64,000 bases of DNA from DATMER01 sp963741305. Its GTDB lineage: Bacteria; Acidobacteriota; Thermoanaerobaculia; Multivoradales; UBA5704. The DNA is taken from the NCBI GenBank assembly GCA_963741305.1, contig CAVUHL010000003.1, forward strand, positions 5,828,001 through 5,892,000, in the 5' to 3' direction. Both the position numbers and the translations under genes were made by a program. The notes under the pieces were generated by a model that saw only the letters and a list, made by a program, of their open reading frames with translations, was not told the DNA's origin and did not search any database. Below, piece after piece: positions 26,048 to 35,559 of this stretch (positions within the stretch are counted from its first letter, which is position 1; every line of letters begins with the position of its first letter).

Positions 26048-26101
26048 GGGCATCCCTTGTGGGTGCCCTCCGGAGGGCGGCCACAAGGGCCGCCCCGACA
26101 C
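26042..26101. repeat. GC-rich palindromic repeat (copy 2) between convergent genes
   Basis: GTGTAGGGGC and CCCTTGTGG arms are mirrored by CCACAAGGG and GCCCCGACAC around a central GCCCTCCGGAGGGC palindrome. It shares its pattern with 24103-24163, supplies the TAG stop of the upstream lipoprotein gene, and ends 1 bp before the convergent PH-domain gene. Confidence 0.75.
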
Positions 26102-26102
26102 A

Positions 26103-27602
26103 TCACCAACGGAAGGCGGTCCGGCCTGCCTGGCTCGCCAGGAGATCGCACAGCTCCCACGCGGTCTCGCGCGGCAGATATGGGATGTCCACCCGGTGCG
26201 AGAGCTCTTTCGCGCCCGCCGTATCGACCCTGACGCTCGCCATGCCGGCCCGGCGGTCGAACGGTGACTCGCGGACCGTCACCGCCTGGATCTGGGTGAA
26301 GCGCACGGCCGTGACCTGCCTCCGGAGCCAGCCGCTGCGGAAGAGCACTGTGCCATCGGACACGGCCCACCCCATGCGAGCGACCGTCTGCCGCGCGGCG
26401 ATGAAAGCCCAGGCGAGCAGGCCGGCGAGCAGAAGAAGGACCCACCCCTTCAGCGGCAGGATGAAAGGCAGAGAGATCAGGACGGCGACCGCGATCCAAC
26501 TCTTGACCTCGCGGCGGAACGCCCGCGGATGGAAGCCGCGCCAGGCAATCTCCGCAAAATCCCTCTCTCCCAGCACTTCGGCGAGCAGGCGCGGCAGCTC
26601 GTCCTGAGGAAGGATGGGAGCGAGCCACTCGCGCTGCGCCTTGCCCTCTCCCTCCTCGCCTCCGCCCCCCGCCAGACCTACCCGGACCGCCGCCCGCTTG
26701 AACAGGCGGTGAAGAACCCCCTGCCGAACCGTCAACGTCTGAATCCTGCGCAGGGCGATCGTGGTCGCGACCCGGGTCAGGAGGCCATATTCGGCGCGGA
26801 GGTCATCCCCGGCCAGCGTGAGCCGGAAACCGTGCAGGCTGACGAGCGCCCATCCCATGGAGAGCACCCGGGAGACCACGACCAGGGATATCAGCGCCGC
26901 GACCGTGAGAGCGATGCCGGTCAGGGGGAATCCGCCGCGGCCGAGCAGCGCCTCCACGACGGCCCTGATCAGGCCACGCCCCGAGGCCTGATCGCCGAAC
27001 ATCCGGCCCATGAGCGCATCCAGCACGCCCAACTCCCAGAGCAGGCCGAATGCCGCGGCGAGGACCACGAAGCCGCGGTTCTGGATGAACCCGGCGAGCA
27101 TCAGCTCCGGCGGGGGCAGATAGAGAAGGGTTTTATCCGGAGCGGCCGGCTCGGCCGCCTCGGCGGGCTCGCTCCGCTCTCCGAACACGCGCCGGCGCAT
27201 CTCCTCGTAGGCGGCGACCGGCAGCACGCTCATGGTCGCCTCGGGCTCGTCGGCGCCCCCGGTCTCCACGCGCACCTCCACTACCTTCCACAGACGATGG
27301 AACACGTTCTGGACGGCGTGGAGGTTCTGAATGCGCGCGTAGGGGACGTGCCGCTCGTTGCGGAAGAGGAACCCCGTGCGGATCACCATCTCGTTCGCGT
27401 CATACCGGTAGCGGAACGCAAGGTATTCGAGGATCGAGAGCAGGGCGAACGGAATCGCGAGAGGTATCAGCAAGATCTGCCACCCCAGGCCCACCGCGCC
27501 GAAAGTAGCGACGACGGCGATCCCGGGAACGGCGAACAAGCGGACCTGCGCGACGAGACGAAAGAGGATCGAAAGCGGGTGGAGGCGCTGCTCAGGCTGC
27601 AT
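26103..27602 (-). CDS. YdbT-like membrane protein with three bacterial PH domains
   Basis: The protein is 499 residues from ATG 27602; longer upstream frames run inside the neighbouring gene. Three copies of the bPH_2 pattern are visible: LAFRYRYDANEMVIRTGFLFRNERHVPYARIQNL, LTLAGDDLRAEYGLLTRVATTIALRRIQ and AVSDGTVLFRSGWLRRQVTAVRFTQIQAV (each abridged by position, near residues 55-90, 265-300 and 410-445). They are separated by paired membrane helices. This is the architecture of Bacillus YdbT. It overlaps the upstream YdbS-like gene by 11 bp; the pair always occurs together. YdbST of Bacillus is linked to resistance against a bacteriocin; the general function is unknown. Confidence 0.85.
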   Translation of the reverse strand: MQPEQRLHPLSILFRLVAQVRLFAVPGIAVVATFGAVGLGWQILLIPLAIPFALLSILEYLAFRYRYDANEMVIRTGFLFRNERHVPYARIQNLHAVQNVFHRLWKVVEVRVETGGADEPEATMSVLPVAAYEEMRRRVFGERSEPAEAAEPAAPDKTLLYLPPPELMLAGFIQNRGFVVLAAAFGLLWELGVLDALMGRMFGDQASGRGLIRAVVEALLGRGGFPLTGIALTVAALISLVVVSRVLSMGWALVSLHGFRLTLAGDDLRAEYGLLTRVATTIALRRIQTLTVRQGVLHRLFKRAAVRVGLAGGGGEEGEGKAQREWLAPILPQDELPRLLAEVLGERDFAEIAWRGFHPRAFRREVKSWIAVAVLISLPFILPLKGWVLLLLAGLLAWAFIAARQTVARMGWAVSDGTVLFRSGWLRRQVTAVRFTQIQAVTVRESPFDRRAGMASVRVDTAGAKELSHRVDIPYLPRETAWELCDLLASQAGRTAFRW

Positions 27603-28125
27603 CTTCGTCGTCCGGCAACAGGTAATCCCGGATCTGGAGGGCCGTGGCATGCTCCAGGCCGCGGAGATCGACCCGCGCGTGAGCGGTGCCCGCCGTGTAG
27701 ATGACCAGCGTGCCGAGCCCGAAGCCGCGCTCGATCGGACCTTGCGAGACATCCGTGTGCTGCACGCGGGAACGGGGTACGTGAATCACCTGCCGCCAGA
27801 AGACGCCTTTGCGGATCTCGATCCCCCGCTCATCGACTTTATAAGAGGTATGCCGGTGTTCGACCGCGGGCCAGCGGTGCGAGAACCCGGCGAGGGCGAG
27901 CGTGACGACCACCCAGAGCAAGACGAGCAGCGCCATCCCCCAGCCCGGAAGATCGTCCGCCACGAAGTAGATGAAGGTGAGCACCACCAGCAAGCCGAGG
28001 GAAACCGCGGCGGTGAAGATCCAGCCGGCGATCCGGCCGAGCTTCACCACCCGTGGATCGAGCCTGCGCTCGACGCCGTCGGCGATGGAAGTGGGAACGG
28101 TGGGTGCGAGGTCAGGTGTGGCCAT
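27592..28125 (-). CDS. YdbS-like membrane protein with one bacterial PH domain
   Basis: This 177-residue protein has two membrane helices at about 34-80 (IFTAAVSLGLLVVLTFIYFV, WGMALLVLLWVVVTLALAGF). One bPH_2 domain follows: HTSYKVDERGIEIRKGVFWR, QVIHVPRSRVQHTDVSQGPI, GTLVIYTAGTAHARVDLRGL. This is the standard YdbS layout, and the following gene is the YdbT-like partner (11-bp overlap). The conserved QHTD-x(7)-R-x-F-GLGTL strand-turn is intact. Confidence 0.87.
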   Translation of the reverse strand: MATPDLAPTVPTSIADGVERRLDPRVVKLGRIAGWIFTAAVSLGLLVVLTFIYFVADDLPGWGMALLVLLWVVVTLALAGFSHRWPAVEHRHTSYKVDERGIEIRKGVFWRQVIHVPRSRVQHTDVSQGPIERGFGLGTLVIYTAGTAHARVDLRGLEHATALQIRDYLLPDDEDAA

Positions 28126-28170
28126 GGTTCTCGCACCCTATTACGAAACGGCTGCGTATCGGGTTTCGGC

Positions 28171-28596
28171 TCAGACGGCTTGCCGCCAGTTCTCCAGCTC
28201 CAGCGGGTATCCGAGATTCCGGACGTGCAGGTAATGATCCGCGTTGCCGGTCACGAGCGGCAGTCCATGACGGAGGGCAATCGCCGCAATCATGACATCA
28301 CCAAGCCCGATAACACGACCTCGGAGCGAGAGCTCGGCGTCGATGCGTCCGGCGAGGACGGCAGCCGGAGTGTCGAGAGAAAGCACCTCTGCCTCCTCAA
28401 GCGAGCCAAGAAATCTCTCCAGACGCTCACCGGAACCGATCCTCTGAAATCCTCGAACGACCTCCAGGACCGTCACACAGGAGAGAGTGTACCGGCCCTC
28501 TTCGGCGAAGTAGCTTCCCGCCCTAGCGAGGACCCGAGGGTCCTTTTTCTTCATGATCTCGGAGAGGATGTCGGTGTCGAGGAGGGCTCTACTCAT
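28171..28596 (-). CDS. VapC-like PIN-domain toxin
   Basis: This 141-residue PIN domain has the four expected acidic residues: D7 (LLDTDILSE), E45 (TVLEVVRGF), D100 (GLGDVMIAAIA) and D120 (TGNADHY). The protein should be a magnesium-dependent endoribonuclease, inhibited by the antitoxin encoded directly upstream. The start overlaps the antitoxin gene by 8 bp. Cellular RNA targets cannot be read from the sequence. Length and motifs appear intact, so the module is probably functional. Confidence 0.9.
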   Translation of the reverse strand: MSRALLDTDILSEIMKKKDPRVLARAGSYFAEEGRYTLSCVTVLEVVRGFQRIGSGERLERFLGSLEEAEVLSLDTPAAVLAGRIDAELSLRGRVIGLGDVMIAAIALRHGLPLVTGNADHYLHVRNLGYPLELENWRQAV

Positions 28597-28816
28597 CGAT
28601 CCTCAGGCGGCGGACGCCGCGGTCCCGCAGGGCCTCGGAGCAGATCTCGTCGATGACCTCCGGCTCTTCCTCAAACAGCCCGAGGAGGGAGGGCTTTGGC
28701 GCAACCTCGCCCGGAGCCGGGGCCTCGGCTACATCGTGGACGACTCGCTCGACGATCCTGAGCCGCTCGGGAACGGACAAGGATCTGATAGCTTCATAGA
28801 TCTGGTGGGGCGTCAT
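28589..28816 (-). CDS. VapB-like antitoxin of the PIN toxin
   Basis: This 75-residue protein begins MTPHQIYEAIRSLSVPERLRIVERVVHDVAE. That N-terminal helical region is typical of small antitoxins paired with PIN toxins (addiction-module or DUF2281-like), and an acidic C-terminal tail follows that would wrap around the toxin. It overlaps the toxin gene by 8 bp, and the order antitoxin-toxin is standard. The upstream 50 bp (28817-28866) would contain the autoregulated promoter; TACCGGTA at 28854-28861 is a small palindrome that could be the operator core. Confidence 0.8.
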   Translation of the reverse strand: MTPHQIYEAIRSLSVPERLRIVERVVHDVAEAPAPGEVAPKPSLLGLFEEEPEVIDEICSEALRDRGVRRLRIDE

Positions 28817-28867
28817 GATCTCTCCATGGTCGATGCGACCGGCTCCCTATTATCTACCGGTATGTAG

Positions 28868-28898
28868 AAGATGGGGACCCAACCCGGGTCCCCATCTT
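28868..28898. terminator. Strong hairpin after the first tricorn gene
   Basis: A perfect 13-bp stem, AAGATGGGGACCC (28868-28880) and GGGTCCCCATCTT (28886-28898), encloses a 5-base loop. It lies 20 bp downstream of the leftward tricorn gene and upstream of the VapBC promoter, so it probably insulates the two units. Confidence 0.75.
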
Positions 28899-28918
28899 TC
28901 TCACCGCCGCCCGCGGTC

Positions 28919-31900
28919 CTACTGCTGCCCCGCCGCCTCCACTCCCGCCTGGGTCTTGTCCGGCCCGGCAGGCTTCTTGGGCAGCTTGCGGGGCTCGGCC
29001 TCCATCTTCTTCAGCACTTCTGCCACACCGCGCTCGAGCTGGGGATCGCGGCCGGCGAGGACCGACTTGGGATCGTTCTCGATCATGATATCAGGATCGA
29101 CGCCGTGGCCCTCGATGATCCATTCGCCCTCGATCGAGGCGCTGCCTGCCTCCGGCACGAAAACCTGGCCGCCGTCGATCAGCGGGCCGTGACCCGAGAT
29201 CCCCACCACGCCACCCCACGTCCGCGTACCGATCAGCGGCCCCAGACCCGCCTGCTTGAACATCGCCGGGAAGATGTCGCCGTCCGAACCCGAGTTCTGA
29301 TTGATGAGGCAGGCCATGTGGCCGTAGAAGACCACTCCCGGATAGGTCTGCGGCTCCTCGCTCAGCCGGCCGAAGTCGACCGCCAGGAGCTCGCGCCGCA
29401 GCCGCTCGATCATCGTCTGGGACATGAAGCCGCCACCGTTGTACCGCATGTCGACGATCAACCCCTCTTTGCGGACCTGGGGATAGAACCACTTGACGAA
29501 CTCCCGCGCGCCGTCCTCGCCCATGTCCGGAATGTGGATGTAGCCCATGCGGCCATTCGAAAGCTTGTCGACGAGCTCCCGGCTTCTGGTCACCCACTCC
29601 AGGTAGACCAGGCGGGTCTCGGTGCCAAGCGGCCTGAAGGTGATCTCCCGCGCGCCTTCGAACGAAGGCTTGGAGTTGACCGTCATCCGCACCGGCCGGT
29701 CCGCCTTGTGGCGCAACAACCGGTAAGGGTTGTCCCTGGCCACCAGCTCCTCGCCATCGATGGCGAGCACGTACTCCCCTTCCTTTACATCTACCCCGAC
29801 CTCAGTCAGCGGCGAGCGGTAGATCTCCTCGTCGTTCTGCCCGCGGAAGATCTTCGCGATCTTGTAGCGCCCCGCCTTGCCGTCGAGCGCGAAGCGTGCA
29901 CCGGGCAACGCCACCTTCGGGCGGTCGGGAAGCTGGTAGTCGCCACCGGCCAGGTAGGCGTGGGAGATGTTGAGCTCGGCGATCATATCGCCGATCACGT
30001 AGTTGAGGTCCGAGCGATGGCCGACGTGGGCCACGAGCGGCCGGTACTGCTCGCGCAGCGCCGCCCAATCGTAACCGTGCATGTTCTCGACATAGAAGAA
30101 GTCGCGGTAGCGGCGCCAGACCTCGTCGAAAACCTCGCTCCACTCTTCCTTCGGCACCCGGTTCACCACCAGCCCACTGGTCGAGAGGGTCTTCTTGGAA
30201 TCCTTGCCGTTCGGTGTGGGGTCGTAGAGGCTGTACTGCCCCTGCTGCAGGACGAGCACCTTCGAGCCGTCGAGAGAGATGTTATAGCCGCCGATCCCCT
30301 CGGCCAGGACGGTCTCCTTGCGGTCCTTCAAGGAGAACACGTGCAGCACGGGCGCGCCCTGGTCACGGCCCAGGAAGGCGTCCGGGAAACGGACATAGAG
30401 AAGGTGGCCGTCCTTGGCCACGGCCGCGGCGTCGATGTTGCCGGCAGGGACCGGGATGCGGATCACCCGGTCGGCCAGGCCGTCGAATTCGATCTTCGTA
30501 TAGCCCTTCTTCTCTTCTTTCTTTTCGTCCTTCGTTCCCTCTTCGAGAGTCACCTCGTCGCTCTCGAAGGGCAGCAGGTTCTTGACGTCCTTGCGCAAGG
30601 CGAGGGCGAAGATGCCGGTGTTGCGGCTGTTCGCGAAGTTCAGCTCGAAGGCGTCGAGCTGCGGCGCGTACTCGCGCGCGGCCAGATAGTAGAGGTACTC
30701 GCCCTCCAGATCCCAGAACGGGCTGGCCTCGTGCAGCAGGCCGGAGGTCACCCTGCGTGCCTTTCCGTCCTCTGCGCTCCAGATCCAGACCGTGCGGAAC
30801 TGATTTGGATCGGTCGTGCTGTAAGCGAGATGGCCGCCGCAAGGGGACCAGGCGTAGTCGCGGATCATGCCGTAGACGTTGTCCGCGATCTCGGCCACCT
30901 TGCGGTCAGCCAGGGTCAGGACATAAAGCTTTCCATCCTTGTCGCCGAAGGCCAGGCGCTTGCCGTCCGGTGCCCACTCGGGGGCGTAGCGCATTGCCTC
31001 TCCACCCCTGGTGAGCTGCTCGGGTTTGCCCGAGCCGTCCTGGTTGACCAGCCAGACCTCCTCCTCGCCGCTCCTGTCGGAAATAAAGGCGATCTTGCGG
31101 CCGTCGGGCGACCAGCGTGCCCACTTGTCATGCGCGTTGGAGGAGCGGGTCAGGTTGCGGGTGGGGCCCTTCTCGATCGGAGCCGTGAAGATGTCTCCGC
31201 GGGCCACGAACAGGGCGCGTTCGCCCTTGGGGGACAGGCCCCAGTCCTCGACATTTCTCGCCGCCGATACCTCGGAGGGCCGGTCATGGAGCCCTTCATA
31301 GGGCACCTGAATCGGGATGTGGCGGTCCTGGCGGGAGCCCGTGTCGAGCACGTGCAGCTCGCCATCCATCTCGTAGACGATCCGCCCCACCGAATCCGAG
31401 CTCGGCCAGCGCACGTCCCATTGCTTGCTCTGAGTGATTGGCTCGACCTGACCACCCGCCATGTCATAGGAGTAGAGGTTCAGAGTGCCGGTGCGGTCGG
31501 AGTTGAAAAAGATTTTGCCGCCGATCCACATGGGGTCGCGGTCGGTGCGCGGGTCCGAGGTGATGTTCCTGGACTCGTAGGTGGCCAGGTCGAAGATGTA
31601 GAGGTCCTGCGCCCAACCGCCCTGGTATCTCTTCCAGGTACGGAAGTCGCGGGCCATCGGGTTGTAGACGATCTGCTTGCCATCAGGCGAGAAGTCGCCC
31701 GCGCCCGAGATCGGCATGGGCAGCGGCTCGCCGAGGGAGCCATCCAGCAGCACGGTGTAGAGCCGGGTATCCGGCATGCCCCAGCCGTCCCTCATGGAGC
31801 GGAAGAGCACGGCCTTGCCGTCCCGGGTCCAGCCCACTACCTGGTTGTCATAACCCCAGCGCGGAGGCAGGGGACCGCGGGCGGGATACCAGGTGAGCTG

Positions 31901-32212
31901 CCTGGGTACACCCCCGGTCGATGGCACCACGTAGACCTGCTCGTCGCCGTCGTACTGGCCCATGAAGGCGATCCATTTGCCATCGGGCGAGAACCTGGCG
32001 AACTGCTCCAGGCCCGGATGGGCGGTGAGACGGGTGGCGGCCCCTCCGACCCCTCCGGACACCGAGGCGGTCCACAGATCCCCGGCATAGGTGAACACCA
32101 CCTTGTCGCCGTGAATGTCCGGGAACCGGAGGAGCTTGGATTGGGCCGAAGCCGGGCCAGCCCCGAGCACGAGGACCGCGGCTGCACAGAACGAGAGCAG
32201 ATGATTGGACAT
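28919..32212 (-). CDS. Tricorn protease homologue (S41 family), copy 1
   Basis: This 1097-residue protein has a signal peptide of about 23 residues. A six-bladed (PD40/WD-like, about 25-330) and a seven-bladed (about 330-660) propeller follow, marked by FSPDGKWIAFMG, WSPDGRKIAFIS and WAPDGKRLAF. Next come the tricorn core C1, a PDZ domain (VGVDVKEGEYVLAIDGEEL, near 810) and the S41 protease core C2. Catalytic positions are present: His in ISHAY near 750, nucleophile Ser in NSGSDGDIF near 974, and Glu in IIEGHGVDPD near 1033. Tricorn homologues degrade oligopeptides of about 6-12 residues. Unlike the archaeal enzyme this one is exported. A close paralogue lies 14 bp upstream. Confidence 0.93.
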   Translation of the reverse strand: MSNHLLSFCAAAVLVLGAGPASAQSKLLRFPDIHGDKVVFTYAGDLWTASVSGGVGGAATRLTAHPGLEQFARFSPDGKWIAFMGQYDGDEQVYVVPSTGGVPRQLTWYPARGPLPPRWGYDNQVVGWTRDGKAVLFRSMRDGWGMPDTRLYTVLLDGSLGEPLPMPISGAGDFSPDGKQIVYNPMARDFRTWKRYQGGWAQDLYIFDLATYESRNITSDPRTDRDPMWIGGKIFFNSDRTGTLNLYSYDMAGGQVEPITQSKQWDVRWPSSDSVGRIVYEMDGELHVLDTGSRQDRHIPIQVPYEGLHDRPSEVSAARNVEDWGLSPKGERALFVARGDIFTAPIEKGPTRNLTRSSNAHDKWARWSPDGRKIAFISDRSGEEEVWLVNQDGSGKPEQLTRGGEAMRYAPEWAPDGKRLAFGDKDGKLYVLTLADRKVAEIADNVYGMIRDYAWSPCGGHLAYSTTDPNQFRTVWIWSAEDGKARRVTSGLLHEASPFWDLEGEYLYYLAAREYAPQLDAFELNFANSRNTGIFALALRKDVKNLLPFESDEVTLEEGTKDEKKEEKKGYTKIEFDGLADRVIRIPVPAGNIDAAAVAKDGHLLYVRFPDAFLGRDQGAPVLHVFSLKDRKETVLAEGIGGYNISLDGSKVLVLQQGQYSLYDPTPNGKDSKKTLSTSGLVVNRVPKEEWSEVFDEVWRRYRDFFYVENMHGYDWAALREQYRPLVAHVGHRSDLNYVIGDMIAELNISHAYLAGGDYQLPDRPKVALPGARFALDGKAGRYKIAKIFRGQNDEEIYRSPLTEVGVDVKEGEYVLAIDGEELVARDNPYRLLRHKADRPVRMTVNSKPSFEGAREITFRPLGTETRLVYLEWVTRSRELVDKLSNGRMGYIHIPDMGEDGAREFVKWFYPQVRKEGLIVDMRYNGGGFMSQTMIERLRRELLAVDFGRLSEEPQTYPGVVFYGHMACLINQNSGSDGDIFPAMFKQAGLGPLIGTRTWGGVVGISGHGPLIDGGQVFVPEAGSASIEGEWIIEGHGVDPDIMIENDPKSVLAGRDPQLERGVAEVLKKMEAEPRKLPKKPAGPDKTQAGVEAAGQQ

Positions 32213-32226
32213 GATCAGTGCCGCAG

Positions 32227-35200
32227 CTATTTCCTCGAAGCGGCCTCCACCCCCGCCTGAGTCTTGTCCGGCCCGGCAGGCTTCTTGGGCAGCTTGCGTG
32301 GCTCGGCTTCCATCTTCTTCAGCACCTCGGCCACGCCGCGCTCGAGCTGCGGATCGCGGCCGGAGAGGACCGACTTGGGATCGTTATCGACCACGATGTC
32401 GGGATCGACGCCGTAGCCCTCGATGATCCACTCGCCTTGGACCGAGGCGCTGCCCGCCTCCGGCACGAAGATCTGGCCGCCGTCGATCAGCGGACCGCGG
32501 CCGGAGATGCCCACCACGCCGCCCCAGGTCCGCTTGCCGATCAGCGGGCCCATACCCGCCTGCTTGAACATCGCCGGGAAGATGTCGCCGTCCGACGACG
32601 AGCCCTCGTTGATCAGGCATGCCATGTGGCCGTAGAAGACCACGCCCGGATACGTCTGCGGCTCCTCGCTAAGGCGGCCGAAGTCGACCGCCAGAAGCTC
32701 GCGACGCAGGCGCTCGATCATCGTCTGGGACATGAAGCCACCGCCGTTGTCCCGCACGTCGATGATCAACCCCTCCTTGCGGACCTGGGGGTAGAACCAC
32801 TTGATGAACTCCCGCGCACCGTCCTCGCCCATGTCCGGAACGTGAAGGTAGCCGACGCGGCCGTTCGAAAGCTTGTCGACGAGCGCCCGGCTTCTGTTGA
32901 CCCATTCCATGTAGACCAGGCGAGTTTCGGTATCGAGCGGCTTGAAGGTGATCTCCCGCGCGCCTTCGAACGTAGGCTTGCTGTTGACCGTCATCCGCAC
33001 CGGCCGGTCCGCCTTGTGGCGCAACAGCCGGTAGGGATTGTCCTTGGCGACCAGCTCCTCGCCGTCGATGGCCAGCACGTAGTCGCCTTCCTTTACATCC
33101 ACCCCGACCTCGGTCAGCGGCGAGCGGTAGATCTCCTCGTCGTTCTGCCCGCGGAAGATCTTCGCGATCTTGTAGCGCCCTGCGTTGTCGTCGAGCGCGA
33201 AGCGTGCTCCGGGCAACGCCACCCTCGGACGATTGGGGAGCTGGTAGTCGCCGCCGGCCACATAGGCGTGGGAGATGTTGAGCTCGGCGATCATCTCGCC
33301 GATCACGTAGTTGAGGTCCGAGCGATGGCCGACGTGGGCCACGAGCGGCCGGTACTGCTCGCGCAGAGCCGCCCAGTCGTAACCGTGCATGTTTTCGACA
33401 TAGAAGTAGTCGCGGAAGCGGCGCCAGACCTCGTCGAAGATCTCGCTCCACTCCTCCTTGGGCACCCGGTTCACCACCAGCCCGCCAGTGGAGACGGTCT
33501 TCTGGGAATCCTTGCCAGTGGGCGTCGCGTCATAAAGGTTGTAATTGCCCTGCTGCTGGACCAGCACCTTGGAACCGTCCGACGACATCGTAAAGCCGCC
33601 GATCCCCTCGGCCAGGGTCGATTCCTTGCGGTCCTTAAAAGCGAACACGCGCAGCGCGGGTTGTTCACCGCCGTCGCGCCCCAGGTAGAAAGTCGGCACC
33701 TTCACGAACAGCAGGTTGCCATCCTTGGTCACCGACAGCCCGTCGTAGTTCTCGAACGGAACCGGGATACGCACCACCCGCTCCCCCAGACCGTCGAAAT
33801 CGATCTTAGTGTAGGCCTTTTTCTTATCCTCTTTTTTCTCGTCCGCTTTCTCGTCCTTCTTTTCCTCCTCGCCGATCGTTACCTCATCGCTCTCGAACGG
33901 CAGGGGGTTCTTCACATCCTTCCGCAGGGTGAGCGCGTAAATGCCCATGTTGCGGTCGCTGGCGAAGTTGAGCTCGAAGGCGTCGAGCTGGGGAGCGTAC
34001 TCGCGGGCCGCGAAGTAGTAGAGGTACTCGCCCTTGTGATCCCAGACCGGGCCGAGCTCGTGCAGCAGCTCGCCGGTCACCCGTTTTGGATTTTTTCCCC
34101 CGGAGCCGTCGTCGACGCTCCAGATCCAGATCGAGCGGGACTGGTTCGCATCGGTCACGCTGAAGGCGAGATGCCCGCCGCAGGGGGACCAGGAGTAGTC
34201 GCGGATCCCGGTGTAGGGGTTGTCCGCGATCTCGGTCAACTTGCGGTCGGCGATCGTCAGCACATAAAGCTTGCCATCCTTGTCGCTGAAGGCCAGGCGC
34301 TTGCCGTCCGGCGCCCACTCGGGGGCGTAGCGCATGGCCTTTCCCCCTTGCGTGAGCTGCTCGGGCTTGCCCGAGCCGTCCTGATTGACCAGCCAGACCT
34401 CCTCCTCGCCGCTCTTGTCGGAAATGAAAGCGATCTTGCGGCCATCCGGCGACCAGCGCGCCCACTTGTCGTGAGCGTTGGAGCTATGGGTCAGGTTGCG
34501 GGTGGGGCCCTTCTCGATCGGCGCGGTGAAAATGTCCCCGCGCGCCACGAACACGGCCCGCTCCCCCTTGGGCGACAGCGCCCAGTCCTCGACATTGCCC
34601 GCCGCGGACACCTGGGAAGGCCGGTCGTAGAGCCCCTCATAGGGCACCTGGATCGCGATCTGGCTGTCCTGGCGGGAGCGCGCGTCGAGCACGTGCAGCT
34701 CGCCGTTCATCTCATAGACGATCCGCCCGATGCTGTCCGAGCTCGGCCAGCGCACGTCCCACTGCTTGCTCTGAGTGACCGGCTCCGGCTCTACCTCGGT
34801 GCCGCCCGCCACGTCATAGGCGTAGAGGTTCAGGGTGCCGGTGCGGTCGGAGTTGAAGAAGATCTTGTCGCCGATCCACATGGGATCGCGGTCGGTGCGC
34901 GGGTTCGAGGTGATGTTCCTGCTCTCGTGGGTGGCCAGGTCGAAGAGGTACAAGTCCTGGGCCCAGCCGCCCTGGTACCTCTTCCAGGTGCGGAAGTCGC
35001 GGGCGATCGGGTTGTAGACCACCTGCTTGCCATCCGGCGAAAAGTCACCAGCGCCCGAGATGGGCATGGGCAGCGCCTCGCCGAGGGAACCATCCAGAGG
35101 CACGGTGTAGAGCCGGGTGTCCGCCAGGTCCCAGCCGTCCCTCATGGAGCGGAAGAGCACGGCCTTGCCGTCCCGGGTCCAGCCCATGATCTGGTTGTCG

Positions 35201-35559
35201 AAGCCCCAGCGCGGAGCCAGGGGGCCACGGGCGGGATACCAGGTGAGCTGCTTGGGCACGCCGCCGGTCGAGGGCACCACGTAGACCTGCTCGTCGCCGT
35301 CGTACTGGCCCATGAAGGCAATCCACTTGCCGTCGGGCGAGAACTTGGCGAACTGCTCCAGGCCCGGATGGGCGGTGAGGCGGGCGGCGGCCCCGCCGGA
35401 AGCCGCGGCGGTCCAGAGATCGCCCGCGTAGGTGAACACCACCTTGTCGCCATGGATGTCCGGGAACCGGAGGAGCTTGGTCTGGGCGGAAACCGTAGCA
35501 GCCCCAAACCCGAGGGCGAGGAGCCCGGCCACGCAGGACGAGATCAAACGATTGGACAT
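32227..35559 (-). CDS. Tricorn protease homologue (S41 family), copy 2
   Basis: The protein is 1110 residues from ATG 35559; a longer frame to 35661 lacks a ribosome site and would bury the signal peptide. The domain order is the same as in copy 1. Catalytic text: ISHAY near residue 764, EGSSSDGDIF near 987, IIEGYGVDPD near 1046. A Lys/Asp/Glu-rich loop near residues 560-580 (KKDEKADEKKEDKKK) is longer than in copy 1. A good ribosome site (TTGGAGG) precedes the ATG. The two copies are in tandem 14 bp apart and highly similar over the whole length, so they arose by gene duplication. Copy 2 is promoter-proximal, and copy 1 is probably read from the same transcript. Confidence 0.93.
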   Translation of the reverse strand: MSNRLISSCVAGLLALGFGAATVSAQTKLLRFPDIHGDKVVFTYAGDLWTAAASGGAAARLTAHPGLEQFAKFSPDGKWIAFMGQYDGDEQVYVVPSTGGVPKQLTWYPARGPLAPRWGFDNQIMGWTRDGKAVLFRSMRDGWDLADTRLYTVPLDGSLGEALPMPISGAGDFSPDGKQVVYNPIARDFRTWKRYQGGWAQDLYLFDLATHESRNITSNPRTDRDPMWIGDKIFFNSDRTGTLNLYAYDVAGGTEVEPEPVTQSKQWDVRWPSSDSIGRIVYEMNGELHVLDARSRQDSQIAIQVPYEGLYDRPSQVSAAGNVEDWALSPKGERAVFVARGDIFTAPIEKGPTRNLTHSSNAHDKWARWSPDGRKIAFISDKSGEEEVWLVNQDGSGKPEQLTQGGKAMRYAPEWAPDGKRLAFSDKDGKLYVLTIADRKLTEIADNPYTGIRDYSWSPCGGHLAFSVTDANQSRSIWIWSVDDGSGGKNPKRVTGELLHELGPVWDHKGEYLYYFAAREYAPQLDAFELNFASDRNMGIYALTLRKDVKNPLPFESDEVTIGEEEKKDEKADEKKEDKKKAYTKIDFDGLGERVVRIPVPFENYDGLSVTKDGNLLFVKVPTFYLGRDGGEQPALRVFAFKDRKESTLAEGIGGFTMSSDGSKVLVQQQGNYNLYDATPTGKDSQKTVSTGGLVVNRVPKEEWSEIFDEVWRRFRDYFYVENMHGYDWAALREQYRPLVAHVGHRSDLNYVIGEMIAELNISHAYVAGGDYQLPNRPRVALPGARFALDDNAGRYKIAKIFRGQNDEEIYRSPLTEVGVDVKEGDYVLAIDGEELVAKDNPYRLLRHKADRPVRMTVNSKPTFEGAREITFKPLDTETRLVYMEWVNRSRALVDKLSNGRVGYLHVPDMGEDGAREFIKWFYPQVRKEGLIIDVRDNGGGFMSQTMIERLRRELLAVDFGRLSEEPQTYPGVVFYGHMACLINEGSSSDGDIFPAMFKQAGMGPLIGKRTWGGVVGISGRGPLIDGGQIFVPEAGSASVQGEWIIEGYGVDPDIVVDNDPKSVLSGRDPQLERGVAEVLKKMEAEPRKLPKKPAGPDKTQAGVEAASRK

